A stretch of DNA of 64,000 nt, taken from assembly GCA_937124965.1 (NCBI GenBank), contig CAKZLB010000036.1, positions 124,001 to 188,000 on the forward strand. The letters are read 5' to 3'. The notes beneath the pieces are model-generated. The model was not told where the DNA came from. It worked only from the letters and a program-made list of their open reading frames with translations, and ran no database searches. Shown in pieces: positions 8,531 through 18,921 of this stretch. Within the stretch, counting starts at the first letter, position 1. Every line of letters begins with the position of its first letter. Both the position numbers and the translations under genes were made by a program. The stretch is from an uncultured Bacteroidota bacterium. Lineage in GTDB: Bacteria; Bacteroidota; Bacteroidia; NS11-12g; UBA9320.

Positions 8531-8548
8531 AACTAAAGAATTATTCAA

Positions 8549-9049
8549 ATGAAACGATTACTCTATTTTTCTATTACCGCAGCGGTTCTATTTGCTTGTA
8601 ACGATGCTTCCAAAAAAGCCGGTAGTGACGAGACTTCTGAAGAAACTACAGAACAAACAATTGAAGGCCGATATGGTGATACAACATGGTCAGTAGATGA
8701 TACGTATGATCTTAGTTCTTTCCTATTTATCTTAGGAGACAGAGATTCCTTAGACGCTACAATTACTGGAGAAATAAAATCTGTTTGTCAGGCGAAGGGT
8801 TGTTGGATGAAAATGGATATGGAAGGCATGGAGATTTTCGTAAAGTTTAGAGATTACGGATATTTCGTACCGATGAATAGCACTGGTCATATGGCAACCA
8901 TCAAGGGTACTATGTACCAAGACTCTATTTCAGTTAACGAACTACAAGAAATTGCTCGTGATGCAGAAAAAACAGACGAAGAAATTGCCGCTATTGATGA
9001 ACCTGAGTTTAAATACAGCTTTATAGCAGACGGCGTAATCATTGAATAA
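8549..9049 (+). CDS. DUF4920 lipoprotein
   Basis: A 166-residue lipoprotein. The signal ends in LFAC with lipidated C17, followed by a Glu/Thr-rich linker to about residue 42. The globular part has the DUF4920 pattern: a strand-rich fold with SVCQAKGCWMKM (two cysteines around residues 79-85), IFVKFRDYGYFVP, and a terminal IADGVIIE. The spaced Cys-x5-Cys pair could bind metal or form a disulfide. The next gene, a haem c lipoprotein, starts 1 nt after this stop, so the two are likely cotranslated and may share a periplasmic redox or metal function. Direct evidence for the function is lacking. Confidence 0.85.
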   Translation: MKRLLYFSITAAVLFACNDASKKAGSDETSEETTEQTIEGRYGDTTWSVDDTYDLSSFLFILGDRDSLDATITGEIKSVCQAKGCWMKMDMEGMEIFVKFRDYGYFVPMNSTGHMATIKGTMYQDSISVNELQEIARDAEKTDEEIAAIDEPEFKYSFIADGVIIE

Positions 9050-9050
9050 T

Positions 9051-9461
9051 ATGTCTAAACTAATTCTACTTGGTTTATTTATCACGGTTTTGACCTCGTG
9101 CAGTAATCAACCAAAAAAGAAGTCGTCAGAGAAAGCCGATATGTATGAGGCTTCTGAAGTTTCTGCAACCATGCGAACCATGGTTGAATTTTCAAAGCAA
9201 GCCAAGAAATCGTTGAGTGAAGGACAATCCGTCGATTCAATTCCTGCTGTTATATGGGACTTAGCAAGTGCAACTGCAACCCGCGACGAACACAAAGATG
9301 AAGAGTTTCAAACGATGGTAAAACCCTACTTGTCTGCACTTCGTGGTATTGAACGCGGAGATTCTCAATCGTATTACTACCACAAATCTATCGATGCATG
9401 TAAAACATGTCACGCAGTTTATTGTGGTGGTCCGATGGCGATTATTAATCAGTTAGATTAA
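9051..9461 (+). CDS. Lipoprotein with single haem c motif
   Basis: A 136-residue lipoprotein. I chose the ATG at 9051 over a TTG at 9042, because it gives a clean signal MSKLILLGLFITVLTSC with C17 as lipid site. The middle is helical and charged. Near the C-terminus CKTCH (residues 117-121) is a CXXCH covalent haem motif, followed by AVYCGGP with one more cysteine. The one-motif, C-terminal layout resembles cytochrome c'-like four-helix proteins more than class I cytochromes, but the axial ligand is not clear. It would be an envelope electron carrier or gas/redox sensor. The end overlaps the convergent PKD gene by 4 nt. Confidence 0.75.
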   Translation: MSKLILLGLFITVLTSCSNQPKKKSSEKADMYEASEVSATMRTMVEFSKQAKKSLSEGQSVDSIPAVIWDLASATATRDEHKDEEFQTMVKPYLSALRGIERGDSQSYYYHKSIDACKTCHAVYCGGPMAIINQLD

Positions 9462-12400
9462 TTAATAACTGTTATCTTCTTTCGAATTACTCCTTGTTCT
9501 GTTTGAAGAATTAGGAAATAGTTTCCTGAGACTAAATTATCAGCAACCACCTCTACCCTATTTATTGATTTGTGATTTACATCAACAGCAACACTTTGAC
9601 CAAATACATTAATCAGCTCAACTGAATGTATGGTGTTCGAGGTTAACGTCGAAATTGTAAATGAACCATTTGTTGGATTAGGATAAACGGATGCGAACGG
9701 CATTAAATGATTTATTCCGTTTACCGAGTCGGGCAATATAACTACAACTAAATCGATTCCTGGTCGCGTGGTTGAATCTTTTTTATGAGGATAATATGCT
9801 AGGCAACGTTGAGCACTTCCAGTAATGGTGTCTTCCATGTAAAGATGAGGATAATACGTACCAACTTGTTTGTAATTGTGCTTTAACGTTTCAGTAGGAT
9901 TAACTGATGACGTTGTAGAATTATCACCCCAATTCATGATAAACTGTGGTTGATTGAATGGCACTAAACTGGTGTTTTTTATGGTCAATTCATCTTTCAA
10001 ATAAATCGTTGCGGTGTCAATAACATTCCAATTAGGGTCTCCAACAAACTCAAATTTAGGTTGTGGTCCTTCAATGACTAATTCCTTGGTAACACTATCT
10101 GTACACTGCAATAAGCTGTGTGTTTTCAAAGTGACCATGTAGGTCCCAGGTTTAGAGTATGTGTGTGGTGGGTTTTTCAGAACAGAACGTACCGATCCAT
10201 CACCAAAATTCCATTCATACCAAACAATGCTATCAGCTCCTGTTTGTGTGTAAGTAGTCGAACTGTCAAAAAAGTTGTAGCTTTTACTACAAGGATCTCC
10301 ACCTGCTAATTGTATTTCTCCAATATTTGTGTTTAATCCTGTAACATCAACCGTCACCTGAGCCGTGTCCAAACATCCCATCGAATCTTTAGCAAATAGT
10401 GTAATAGTGTATTCTCCTGGTGTATCGTACATATGATAAAATTGTATTGCTCGTTGTTTATCATTTCCAATTCCATCACTTGCATCCCAATCCACCGACT
10501 TCGTTTCAATACTTTGAACATACCTCTTTGGGTCTTCCCAAAATTTACGTGGGTCAATTGGGTAATCCCTTGGATACTTATCGTCGCCCAATTGCCAATA
10601 TCGAATTGAATCAAAAAGGTAAACTCCTTCATTGTTACAGACAGCAGCTTCATCTAATTTCAAATCCATTAAATACCCAACGTTCAATAGTTTTGCAGAA
10701 CTTTTCTCACAACCAGTGGTATTATTCATAAAAACTCCTGGTATCATTGCACCTGTAGACAAAACAAAAGATGTGTCTCTTTTACCATCGTCATCTATGG
10801 TTACCTCATATTGTGCATATTGATGTTTCCACACGCCAGTGATGGTATCTACCCCATCATAAAGTGTATCAAAACCTTGCAGAGACGAATCTCTAAAGTG
10901 CAAAATTTCGGCAACTTCTATCGAATCTGTCTTTGCACTATTTGTATATCGGTACCTTTTTCCATTGTTATAAAAAACTGAACCACCATTTTCGATTTTA
11001 TATTCTCGTGGGGTTAAATATTGAGAAATTCCTGTAGTATCAATGCATGATCCAAAATAACCAGATAGTTCTGGGCCGGTCATATTTCGTAACTGTTTAG
11101 CATCTGGCCCATCTAAATGAGCACGTAAAGAGTCGTCCATTTCCAGCCAAACATCTTTAACGATTGCCGTTACGATAGTGTCTATAATTTCGATCTTAAC
11201 GTTATTACCAACTTCATACAAGTTGTTTCTCACTACATAATTATAATACCAATTTTCCCCTTTGTATTTAACGTCCTTATCATTTCTATTTGCTTTTGGT
11301 CCCGTATATTCTTCTAAATAAACAAATTGTTCAAAATAAGCTGATAGTCGATCATGGTCACCCCAATTCCACCGCATCGCAGCGATGTTGTTTAATTTGT
11401 CATTAGTAAGCTTAAAATAAACGTCTTCTCCTTTACAGACACCCGATTTTCCATTTAGTATTTCAAAATCCGCATCCATTTGTTCATATGTTAATATGTT
11501 GTGATACCATGCAGTATCCAAACACTCTGCGGGTTTACCTGACGAACTAGCTGGCCCGTTTCCAACAATTAGGCCTATCGTAATATTTCTTGGGTTATCT
11601 TTTTTTCCGATTTCTCCCGAACTATAACCTTTTAATATCTGGTTTTGCCAAGTACCAACGATATCATACGGCAAAATAAATGGAATTGGACTTCCAGGTG
11701 CTTTTGGAGCCAGAATACCTCCTGAGGTATACTCAACAAACGTTGACGAATTAGTAGAATCAAAGTTTACCGCAAAATACGATTGACTGTTAGTTCCAAG
11801 ATCGAAAGTCATGTAATAATTCAATTTGTTCCCATCTAATGGACAGGTAACGCCACTGATTAATTTCATGTTGGAAGCGTCTGGTTTTGAGGTGATAACA
11901 TCAACCTCATCCCGTGACTCATATCCATTAACCGTGTCTTTTAAGAAAAGTTGTGCTTTGTAATCATGGGTTCTGGTTGACATGTAAGTCAATCGATGTA
12001 ATTGTTTGTTTGACGTATCAATTAATTCTGTTTTGCACGTGCCGTTTGCATAAACTGTTTTGTAAAACGTATCATTTGTTAAATAGTGATTCTTGTAATA
12101 CAATGAATCCCAATTGGGATATTTATGAACTGGAAACTCATCAGTACTAAAGTTACAATTCATTCCGACATTCACTTTTTTGTCAGTTGAAGTGGTGCAC
12201 TGATTTGCATATTTATCACCAAAATTCCATAAACGTGTTACGTGGTCACCTTTTCGGTTATCTAAGTGTTTTTGTGAAGTAAGCGCTGTTTGGTCTCCTA
12301 CTCGTGTAACTTCTTTATAATTGAAAGCGTAAAACCTTTTTCCGCTTAAAGTTACAATTGAATCTTCATCAAACACGTTTGCATCATTGCCCCAAAATAA

Positions 12401-13636
12401 GCTATTGTTGGTAAAATGGACGGTATCAATCACATTGCATTGATACTTTTCTTTTTCAGGAATTCGGTTGAACGGTATTTCTATTTGCGCTACTGGCCCG
12501 ACAATATTTATAGTATCAAATACCACCTTGTTGCATGGTCCGCTAACAACGCGCAAAGACACCATTTTGGGTCCGAGACTTGAGAAAACATGACTCGGTG
12601 TCCAGGTTTTATTTTCAGTGTTTAATGTTCCGCTTGGTGGATCACCAAAATTCCATAAAAATGATGCCCCTGGAATTGGCCCATATACTGTACTAAAATC
12701 TATCTCTTGTCCAATTTGGGCAATTTGAGGTGTACTCGTAATCTTAGGTCTGATTTTAATATTTGTGGCAATTCCTTTTAATGTATAAGAATCTTCGCAC
12801 CCAGCCTTAGTCGTAACCATTAGAGTCAAATTGAAGGTTCCATGTGTTCTATATTTTTTTTCTACATAACCTGACTTACCCTTCCAATCGCCTGCGTGTG
12901 CAATAGAATCGCCGCAATGCATTTCTCCGTCACCAAAATCCCAGCAAAACCGCGCAACACTGTCAAAATCTATTTTACTTTCATTCGTTAATCGCACTAC
13001 CGTTGTATCACAGCCAATAGCCGAATTACCTGTTACCAATAAGTTTAAACTTGGCCTCAAATAAGCAATATTTTCAAATTCTTTTATCGAAACACATTCG
13101 TTACTGTCGTATGAGGTTACTTTGAGGCTAATGTAACCACCTTTTGTGTCACTGGAAGTATGGCACTGAGTTCTTGGAAAACTTGGATTATTTACTGTAT
13201 ATCTTGCTCCATCACTAAACTCATAAATTTGTCGATTTACCTTTTTTGCAGGAACTGTTTCATCATAAAAACAGAATTCATGTCCTTTAAAGCATTGGAC
13301 ACTATCTTTTGTTAGGCTAATTTTAATTTCTGGTGATTTTGCTACTGTGATATCAAGAGTATCTAAGCAAGTACCAGAAGGGCCATTGGCTTTAAAATAA
13401 ATTTTGTATTTACCCGGACTATTAAAGATATAAGATGGGTCTCGATTCGTAGAAAAAACGGTGCTTCCAATCTTCCATTCATAACTTGAGAATCCAGGCG
13501 CATTAGCCGAGAAAAAGAGCTTCCCTTTACTACAAATTAAACCTTTAGGAACCGATGGATTGCATTGAGCTATGGCCGAATAGTTTATTAAAACACTAAA
13601 AGAAACTAGAAAAATGTAGGAGAAAATCTTTGTCAT
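9458..13636 (-). CDS. Giant PKD-repeat T9SS cargo protein, downstream paralogue
   Basis: A 1392-residue secreted protein. The signal peptide covers residues 1-23 and the mature end starts QCNP. It has at least six PKD-type domains marked by W-x-FGD or NWGD cores (CWDFGDG, LWNFGDP, LWNFGDK, RWNWGDH, EWNFGDG, MNWGDN). They are separated by Cys-containing spacers and a long central region without PKD motifs. The T9SS type A sorting domain starts at about residue 1317 (VYPNPTNGSF) and ends KKITVIN. Domain order matches the upstream neighbour at 13831-17934 almost block for block, so the pair arose by tandem duplication. Many paired cysteines suggest disulfides. Probably surface exposed; adhesion or matrix function is inferred. 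Confidence 0.9.
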   Translation of the reverse strand: MTKIFSYIFLVSFSVLINYSAIAQCNPSVPKGLICSKGKLFFSANAPGFSSYEWKIGSTVFSTNRDPSYIFNSPGKYKIYFKANGPSGTCLDTLDITVAKSPEIKISLTKDSVQCFKGHEFCFYDETVPAKKVNRQIYEFSDGARYTVNNPSFPRTQCHTSSDTKGGYISLKVTSYDSNECVSIKEFENIAYLRPSLNLLVTGNSAIGCDTTVVRLTNESKIDFDSVARFCWDFGDGEMHCGDSIAHAGDWKGKSGYVEKKYRTHGTFNLTLMVTTKAGCEDSYTLKGIATNIKIRPKITSTPQIAQIGQEIDFSTVYGPIPGASFLWNFGDPPSGTLNTENKTWTPSHVFSSLGPKMVSLRVVSGPCNKVVFDTINIVGPVAQIEIPFNRIPEKEKYQCNVIDTVHFTNNSLFWGNDANVFDEDSIVTLSGKRFYAFNYKEVTRVGDQTALTSQKHLDNRKGDHVTRLWNFGDKYANQCTTSTDKKVNVGMNCNFSTDEFPVHKYPNWDSLYYKNHYLTNDTFYKTVYANGTCKTELIDTSNKQLHRLTYMSTRTHDYKAQLFLKDTVNGYESRDEVDVITSKPDASNMKLISGVTCPLDGNKLNYYMTFDLGTNSQSYFAVNFDSTNSSTFVEYTSGGILAPKAPGSPIPFILPYDIVGTWQNQILKGYSSGEIGKKDNPRNITIGLIVGNGPASSSGKPAECLDTAWYHNILTYEQMDADFEILNGKSGVCKGEDVYFKLTNDKLNNIAAMRWNWGDHDRLSAYFEQFVYLEEYTGPKANRNDKDVKYKGENWYYNYVVRNNLYEVGNNVKIEIIDTIVTAIVKDVWLEMDDSLRAHLDGPDAKQLRNMTGPELSGYFGSCIDTTGISQYLTPREYKIENGGSVFYNNGKRYRYTNSAKTDSIEVAEILHFRDSSLQGFDTLYDGVDTITGVWKHQYAQYEVTIDDDGKRDTSFVLSTGAMIPGVFMNNTTGCEKSSAKLLNVGYLMDLKLDEAAVCNNEGVYLFDSIRYWQLGDDKYPRDYPIDPRKFWEDPKRYVQSIETKSVDWDASDGIGNDKQRAIQFYHMYDTPGEYTITLFAKDSMGCLDTAQVTVDVTGLNTNIGEIQLAGGDPCSKSYNFFDSSTTYTQTGADSIVWYEWNFGDGSVRSVLKNPPHTYSKPGTYMVTLKTHSLLQCTDSVTKELVIEGPQPKFEFVGDPNWNVIDTATIYLKDELTIKNTSLVPFNQPQFIMNWGDNSTTSSVNPTETLKHNYKQVGTYYPHLYMEDTITGSAQRCLAYYPHKKDSTTRPGIDLVVVILPDSVNGINHLMPFASVYPNPTNGSFTISTLTSNTIHSVELINVFGQSVAVDVNHKSINRVEVVADNLVSGNYFLILQTEQGVIRKKITVIN

Positions 13637-13691
13637 GGTGGTATCATTTAGAAGTAAGATGGGTTTATTAGTAAATTAGTTGCTTTGCCGA

Positions 13692-13699
13692 CAAATTTA
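13692..13699 (-). promoter_or_regulatory. Candidate -7 box for the downstream PKD gene
   Basis: On the minus strand this reads TAAATTTG, a perfect TAnnTTTG box, giving a leader of roughly 50 nt before the ATG at 13636. The leader just before the start resembles that of the paralogue at 17934. Confidence 0.45.
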
Positions 13700-13830
13700 G
13701 ATGTAACTACTTTATTATCATTGCCTAACAAAAAAATATCTTTAAAAAAGGAAAATAAATGTAGTTGACCAAAAACTAAATATGTTGTTAAGGTTGATAG
13801 GAGGCTGTTGATTGTAGGTTGCATAAATAC

Positions 13831-16800
13831 TTAGTCAACTATGGTCACTTTTTTACGAATAGTTCCTTTTTGAGTGTGAATCGTTAAAATGTAATTTCCG
13901 GTTATCGCACCAGACGTTTGTAACTGAATAGTATTCACATTCAAATATTCAATTTTTGTCGACAGTTCTTGTCCATAGATATTCGTAAGCCTAGCATCTA
14001 AAATGCTATTATCCATACCAATCAGAACCTTAAATGCTCCTGTATTTGGATTTGGATAAACGTTGGCATCCAACAAATGTTCTGTGACAGCGTTCAACGA
14101 ATCTGCAAGTACAATGACAACCCGTGTAGTTTGCGGCACTTGCCCAGTAATTGGGGTATATGGATAATACGCATCACAACGCGTTGAAGTTCCTTCTAAT
14201 CTGTCGTTCATTAACATATATGGATAGTATGTTCCTGGTTGATTGTAGCTATGTTTATTGGCAGTGTGACCTAAGTCGGTAAAAGAACCATCACCCCAGA
14301 ACAAGATAAATGTTGGACTGTTCATTGGCACAAAACTGTAGTTAAAAACTAAAATTGTGTCTTTTTGATAAATCGTCACTGTATCAGGTATTAAACTTGG
14401 AGCGCTTCCATCAAAATTAAAAAATGGCTTCGCCCCTTTCACCTCAATATTCTTTGTTTTCTTGACATTACATCCTAAAGCAGACGTCGATTTGAGTGTT
14501 ATTCTATAATCTTCAGGTTTTTTAAAAATATGGACAGGGTTCGCAGTTTTATTTAATAGTGTATCATTCTCAACTATCCATTCTCTTTCAATTACACTAT
14601 CGTTAAATTCGGAACCACTCGAAAAAGTAGATGTGTCTGTAAACTGATATACTCTATCACAAGTATCCAGAATATCAATTGAGAAGTCAACGTTAACACC
14701 AACTACTTCAACATTAGATTGTGCAGTATCCAAACACCCTAAGGAATCTCTAGCAAACATGGTTAATGTATATACACCAGCAGTTTTGTAAATATGGAAA
14801 AAATTTAAAGCACGTGATTTAGCGTTTCCTATTCCATCAGTTGAATCCCAATCTATCGACTTAACTTCAAAACTTCTTGCGTATCGAAATGGATCTTCCC
14901 ATAACTTGCGTGGGTCAATAGGGTAATCATTTGGAAATGAATTGGCCCCCAACTGAAAATATCGGATAGAATCATAAAGTTGGACAACATCATTTTCGCA
15001 GACGAGATCAGTTAATGGCATGAACTTTAACAGAAACCCAACTGTAATTGGATTCGTTCTTTGCGATGAACACCCATTTAAATTGTTCAAGGTTAAACGA
15101 GGGTTCATTCCCCCCACGGAGTTTTTAATCGTTGTATCAAAGTCACCGTTATTAAAGATAATTTCACGATGTCTATAAACGTGTTTCCAAACTCCTTTTA
15201 TGGTGTCAGTACCTTTAATGTAGGTATCAAACCCTCTAAGTGAGGTGTCTCTATAATGCAAGATTTGAGCAACCTCAATGGAATCTTTTTTGGAATCATC
15301 AAGGTAACGATAGCGCTTTCCATTGTGATACGTCAATAAGCCGTTTCTATTATCTCGATATTCTCTTGGAACGAAATACTGCGATAGCCCAGTCGTATCA
15401 ATAGATTTTCCAATATACTGGTAGACTTCGTGATTTGGAATTTCTTCTACAAAATGCCCTGGAGTTGATGCTGCATGAATTTTGGGTCCTGTATAATCCA
15501 ACCGATACTCTTTCACAATCGCTGTGACTATGGTGTCCAACACGATTGTTCCTTCATCCACATTTGTTTTTTGTCGAACTACGTAATTGTATAGCCAATC
15601 TTCCCCATTATACTTCACGTCTTTGTCGTTTCGGTTGGCTTTGGGACCGTCGTACTTCTGCAAAAGATAATTCTGTTCTGAATAGCTCTCTTCGTTGTTA
15701 GCATCTCCCCAATTCCAACTTAACTGTGCTATTTCCGATTGATTCGGATTCTCCAACTGAAAATACACCGTATCTCCTTTGCAAAAACTAGAACCCGATT
15801 TTGAACCCAGAATTTTAAACTGTGGTTGTAGCAAGTTAGACTGAATTGGATTGGTGTACCAAACGGTGTCTAAACAAGCTGGCGGTTCTCCTGACGAGCC
15901 TACTGGTCCATTGCCAACAATCACGCCCATTACATTTTTTGACTGTTGTAGTTTCTTTAAATCATCTTGAGAATATCCTTTTACAAATTGATCCGTTAAT
16001 TTGGCTGAAGTTAGTTGCACAAAACCATCCGGATTTTCAGCGCTATCAAAGTTTATAGCAACATATGATTGACTGCCAGTATTTAGATTGTAGGTAATGT
16101 ATGTGGTATCGTTTCCGACTTCGTTCAAACATGATGTATTAACATCTACAGTCATTTTCGAGGCGTCTGGTTTTGTTGCATAAATTACGATTTCATCGGT
16201 CGACTCGTTGCCTGAGACAGTATCCTTTAACCATAATCTGGCGGTGTAATTATGCGCAATTGTTTTATTAAAAATATCGTAGTGAAGCAATTTGTCTGAG
16301 GTATCAACAGCTATGGTCTTACTCGTTCCAATATAATAAGACGTGTACTCAAATGTATCGTTGTTGTTGTAATACTGTTTTAAATAAACAGAATCCCAGT
16401 CTTGATATTTGTGAACCGGAAACTCATCAGTACTAAAATTACAGTTTTTACCAATATTTAAATTTTGTTCGGTTGACGTAGTGCATTGTTCCGCGTACAC
16501 ATCACCAAAATCCCACAATCGTTTCACGAGACTGCCCATGGTTCTATTGGCAAAATGCCTCGTATTGGTTACTGCAGTTTGGTCACCATGCCATGTGGTG
16601 AAGTCATAATCAAAAACGAATCGTTTCTTACCGTTTACATAGACGACTGAATCTTCATCTTCTGGGTCTGAATCATTTTGATAGAACAACGAATTGTTTG
16701 TAAAATGGATCGTATCAGTCATTACACATTGATAGCGTTCCTTTGAAGAAACTCTAACGTTAGCAGCTTCAATTCGTGCTAACGGTCCTAATACTTGTAA

Positions 16801-17934
16801 AGTGTCAAATGCGCGTTTGTAACATGGACCTGAAACAATTGTAAAAGAGATCATTTTTGGTCCGAGGCTTGAATACCTATAACTTGGCGTCTGTGTTTTA
16901 TCATTATAATTCATTATTCCACTCGATGGCTCTCCAAACTCCCATCGAAAATAAGCACCTGGCACAGGGCCAAGTGCCATCTTAAAGTTAATCTCTTCGC
17001 CAACCTGAACACTGTCTAAATGTCCACTAATTGTAGGTTCGAAACCTATATTAGTTGCCGCAGCTTTATAAGAATATTTATCTTCACATCCATACTTTGT
17101 TTTTACGCTAAGTGTTAAATTAAACGTCCCATAAGTCCGATACCATTTTTCTATTCTTCCATCCTTTCGCTTACCAAACCAGAATTCGTTGTTCGTAATT
17201 GAGTCTCCACAAACGGTATCTCCATTTCCGAAATCCCAACAAAAAGTAGCAATGTCTTTAAGTTCTATCAAACTCTCGTTTGTAATTCTTGCCATGGTAG
17301 AATCGCATCCAACTGGCGAATTACTCTTGATCTTAAGACCTATTGTCGGGTGAACGATTAAATCATCGTGGTAGACTTTACGCGCAACACATCCACTGCT
17401 GTCATAAGACTCTACAGTCAACTTGTAACTTCCACCTTTAGCATCCTTAAAAGCGTGACATTCCGTTCTCGGAAAACTTGGATTTTGAACGACTACTTCG
17501 TGTCCATCGCTAAATCTATATACTTGCTTGTAGACCTTCGACACAGGAATAGTGGAATCAATAAAACAAAATTCATTTCCTCTAAAACACTGTTTATTTT
17601 CGCCTTTCAAGGCTAAATTTATTTCAGGAATAGGGAAAACTGTTAATGAAATTGATTTATCACATGTCCCTGATGGCCCTTTTGCGCTTAATTGAATGAT
17701 ATAAGTACCAGGCTTCGAAAACGCTTTAAACGGATCCCTGTCAAAACTCTCAGTTCCATCGCCAAAGTCCCATGAATAAAAGGTAAACCCAGGTGCGTTC
17801 GACTCAAATTTAAGCAGTTGTTCGGCACATATTTTCCCAGTAGTTTTAAGTGTAGGGTTGCATTGTGCGCTTGCATCAACGGTTAAAACAGATAGTAAAA
17901 AAAGTAAGAGTATCGACGAGGCTAGTTTTGTCAT
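13831..17934 (-). CDS. Giant PKD-repeat T9SS cargo protein, upstream paralogue
   Basis: A 1367-residue protein with a signal peptide to about residue 23 and a mature end QCNP, as in its paralogue. PKD cores include SWDFGDG, CWDFGNG, RWEFGEP, LWDFGDV, SWNWGDA and FWGDGS. A highly conserved block PIDPRKLWEDP followed by SIDWDSTDGIGN lies near residue 1000 and has a close match in the paralogue. The sorting domain begins at about residue 1292 (VYPNPNTGAF) and ends KKVTIVD. The two genes are 196 nt apart and share both coding and immediate 5' leader similarity. One PKD motif of the paralogue (EWNFGDG) is degenerate here (EWIVEND). Confidence 0.9.
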   Translation of the reverse strand: MTKLASSILLLFLLSVLTVDASAQCNPTLKTTGKICAEQLLKFESNAPGFTFYSWDFGDGTESFDRDPFKAFSKPGTYIIQLSAKGPSGTCDKSISLTVFPIPEINLALKGENKQCFRGNEFCFIDSTIPVSKVYKQVYRFSDGHEVVVQNPSFPRTECHAFKDAKGGSYKLTVESYDSSGCVARKVYHDDLIVHPTIGLKIKSNSPVGCDSTMARITNESLIELKDIATFCWDFGNGDTVCGDSITNNEFWFGKRKDGRIEKWYRTYGTFNLTLSVKTKYGCEDKYSYKAAATNIGFEPTISGHLDSVQVGEEINFKMALGPVPGAYFRWEFGEPSSGIMNYNDKTQTPSYRYSSLGPKMISFTIVSGPCYKRAFDTLQVLGPLARIEAANVRVSSKERYQCVMTDTIHFTNNSLFYQNDSDPEDEDSVVYVNGKKRFVFDYDFTTWHGDQTAVTNTRHFANRTMGSLVKRLWDFGDVYAEQCTTSTEQNLNIGKNCNFSTDEFPVHKYQDWDSVYLKQYYNNNDTFEYTSYYIGTSKTIAVDTSDKLLHYDIFNKTIAHNYTARLWLKDTVSGNESTDEIVIYATKPDASKMTVDVNTSCLNEVGNDTTYITYNLNTGSQSYVAINFDSAENPDGFVQLTSAKLTDQFVKGYSQDDLKKLQQSKNVMGVIVGNGPVGSSGEPPACLDTVWYTNPIQSNLLQPQFKILGSKSGSSFCKGDTVYFQLENPNQSEIAQLSWNWGDANNEESYSEQNYLLQKYDGPKANRNDKDVKYNGEDWLYNYVVRQKTNVDEGTIVLDTIVTAIVKEYRLDYTGPKIHAASTPGHFVEEIPNHEVYQYIGKSIDTTGLSQYFVPREYRDNRNGLLTYHNGKRYRYLDDSKKDSIEVAQILHYRDTSLRGFDTYIKGTDTIKGVWKHVYRHREIIFNNGDFDTTIKNSVGGMNPRLTLNNLNGCSSQRTNPITVGFLLKFMPLTDLVCENDVVQLYDSIRYFQLGANSFPNDYPIDPRKLWEDPFRYARSFEVKSIDWDSTDGIGNAKSRALNFFHIYKTAGVYTLTMFARDSLGCLDTAQSNVEVVGVNVDFSIDILDTCDRVYQFTDTSTFSSGSEFNDSVIEREWIVENDTLLNKTANPVHIFKKPEDYRITLKSTSALGCNVKKTKNIEVKGAKPFFNFDGSAPSLIPDTVTIYQKDTILVFNYSFVPMNSPTFILFWGDGSFTDLGHTANKHSYNQPGTYYPYMLMNDRLEGTSTRCDAYYPYTPITGQVPQTTRVVIVLADSLNAVTEHLLDANVYPNPNTGAFKVLIGMDNSILDARLTNIYGQELSTKIEYLNVNTIQLQTSGAITGNYILTIHTQKGTIRKKVTIVD

Positions 17935-18017
17935 GGTTGTATCATTCAGTTGTTAGATGGATGAACTTGGTCATACGTTGCATCAAGATGACTATTGACA
18001 CATTTTGATATACAAAC

Positions 18018-18878
18018 CTAACCTCTCACTCCCATTACCATTCGCTCTTTTCCTTGCATGTCTTTACGAACTTCTAAGTTGGTAAAACTTGCAGATTTGA
18101 GTGAATCAGCTACTTTGTTAGCAAGATTTTCATGGACTTCAAAATACAGTGATCCGCCAGTTTTAAGATTTTGTATGGCATATTTAATTATCGCCTCGTA
18201 AAACAAAAGTGGATTATTATCATCTACAAATAAGGCCAAATGTGGTTCATGTTCTAAGACAGATTTAGTCATAGTTGGCTTGTCAGATTCCAACACATAT
18301 GGCGGATTGCTTACGATTATGTCAAGCTGATGTGGGTAATCGGTTTTAGGGTTTAATATGTCTTCCTTATAAAAAGCAACTTCACTTATTGTAAGTAACT
18401 CTCGTCCATTTCGTCGTGCAGTTACAAGTGCTTCGTTTGACACATCACAAGCCATCACATTCCATGACGGTCGTTTGTTTGCAAGCGATACAGATATAAT
18501 ACCGCTTCCTGTTCCAATGTCCAAAACTTCTAGTTCTCCTTCTTGATGGTTTTCCAATATCCAGTTGACCAGTTCTTCTGTTTCTGGACGAGGAATCAAT
18601 ACTGACTCATCAACATAAAAGACAAAGTCCATAAAATATGCAGTGTTGTCAATATATTGAACCGGCTTATTGAGCATTAATTCGTCTAAACACGATTTAA
18701 ACAGTGTATGATTTTCTTCAGTTATCGTTGGATTTTCATCCATCATTAAATCCTTACGAGATTTGCCCAACACATATTCAACTATTCGATAAAAAACCAA
18801 ATCAATTTCTCTAGAACTATATAGTTGGGATAACTCCTGTTGAAATTCCTTCTTTATGCCGCTTAAACTTGAATACAT
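18018..18878 (-). CDS. prmC: Peptide chain release factor glutamine methyltransferase
   Basis: A 286-residue protein of the HemK/PrmC family, which methylates the GGQ glutamine of RF1/RF2. Seen: an N-terminal helical substrate domain (residues 1-80), IPRPETEELV, the SAM-binding loop DIGTGSG, an acidic residue after the next strand (ACDVSN), and the catalytic NPPYV motif. Length fits the family (about 280). It is divergent from ribD with a 43-nt gap between starts, and this pairing is common in Flavobacteriales as I recall. The ATG at 18878 is the only start that preserves the N-terminal helix. Confidence 0.95.
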   Translation of the reverse strand: MYSSLSGIKKEFQQELSQLYSSREIDLVFYRIVEYVLGKSRKDLMMDENPTITEENHTLFKSCLDELMLNKPVQYIDNTAYFMDFVFYVDESVLIPRPETEELVNWILENHQEGELEVLDIGTGSGIISVSLANKRPSWNVMACDVSNEALVTARRNGRELLTISEVAFYKEDILNPKTDYPHQLDIIVSNPPYVLESDKPTMTKSVLEHEPHLALFVDDNNPLLFYEAIIKYAIQNLKTGGSLYFEVHENLANKVADSLKSASFTNLEVRKDMQGKERMVMGVRG

Positions 18879-18921
18879 TTGCGGTCGAAATTACAAACGA
18901 TTGTCCGAAAGCCCACATACA

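Larger units (their letters stand above)
8223..8548 (+). other. 326-nt intergenic stretch, one doubtful ORF
   Basis: This gap between the SRAP gene and the DUF4920 lipoprotein holds a weak stem-loop at its start, a possible 58-codon GTG-initiated frame (8275-8451), and a TACCTTTG promoter box at 8523-8530. I see no RNA gene or repeat in it. Confidence 0.5.

Noticed and set aside
9042-9050. TTG start for the haem c lipoprotein
   Set aside because: It overlaps the stop of the preceding gene and spoils the signal peptide; the ATG at 9051 is better.
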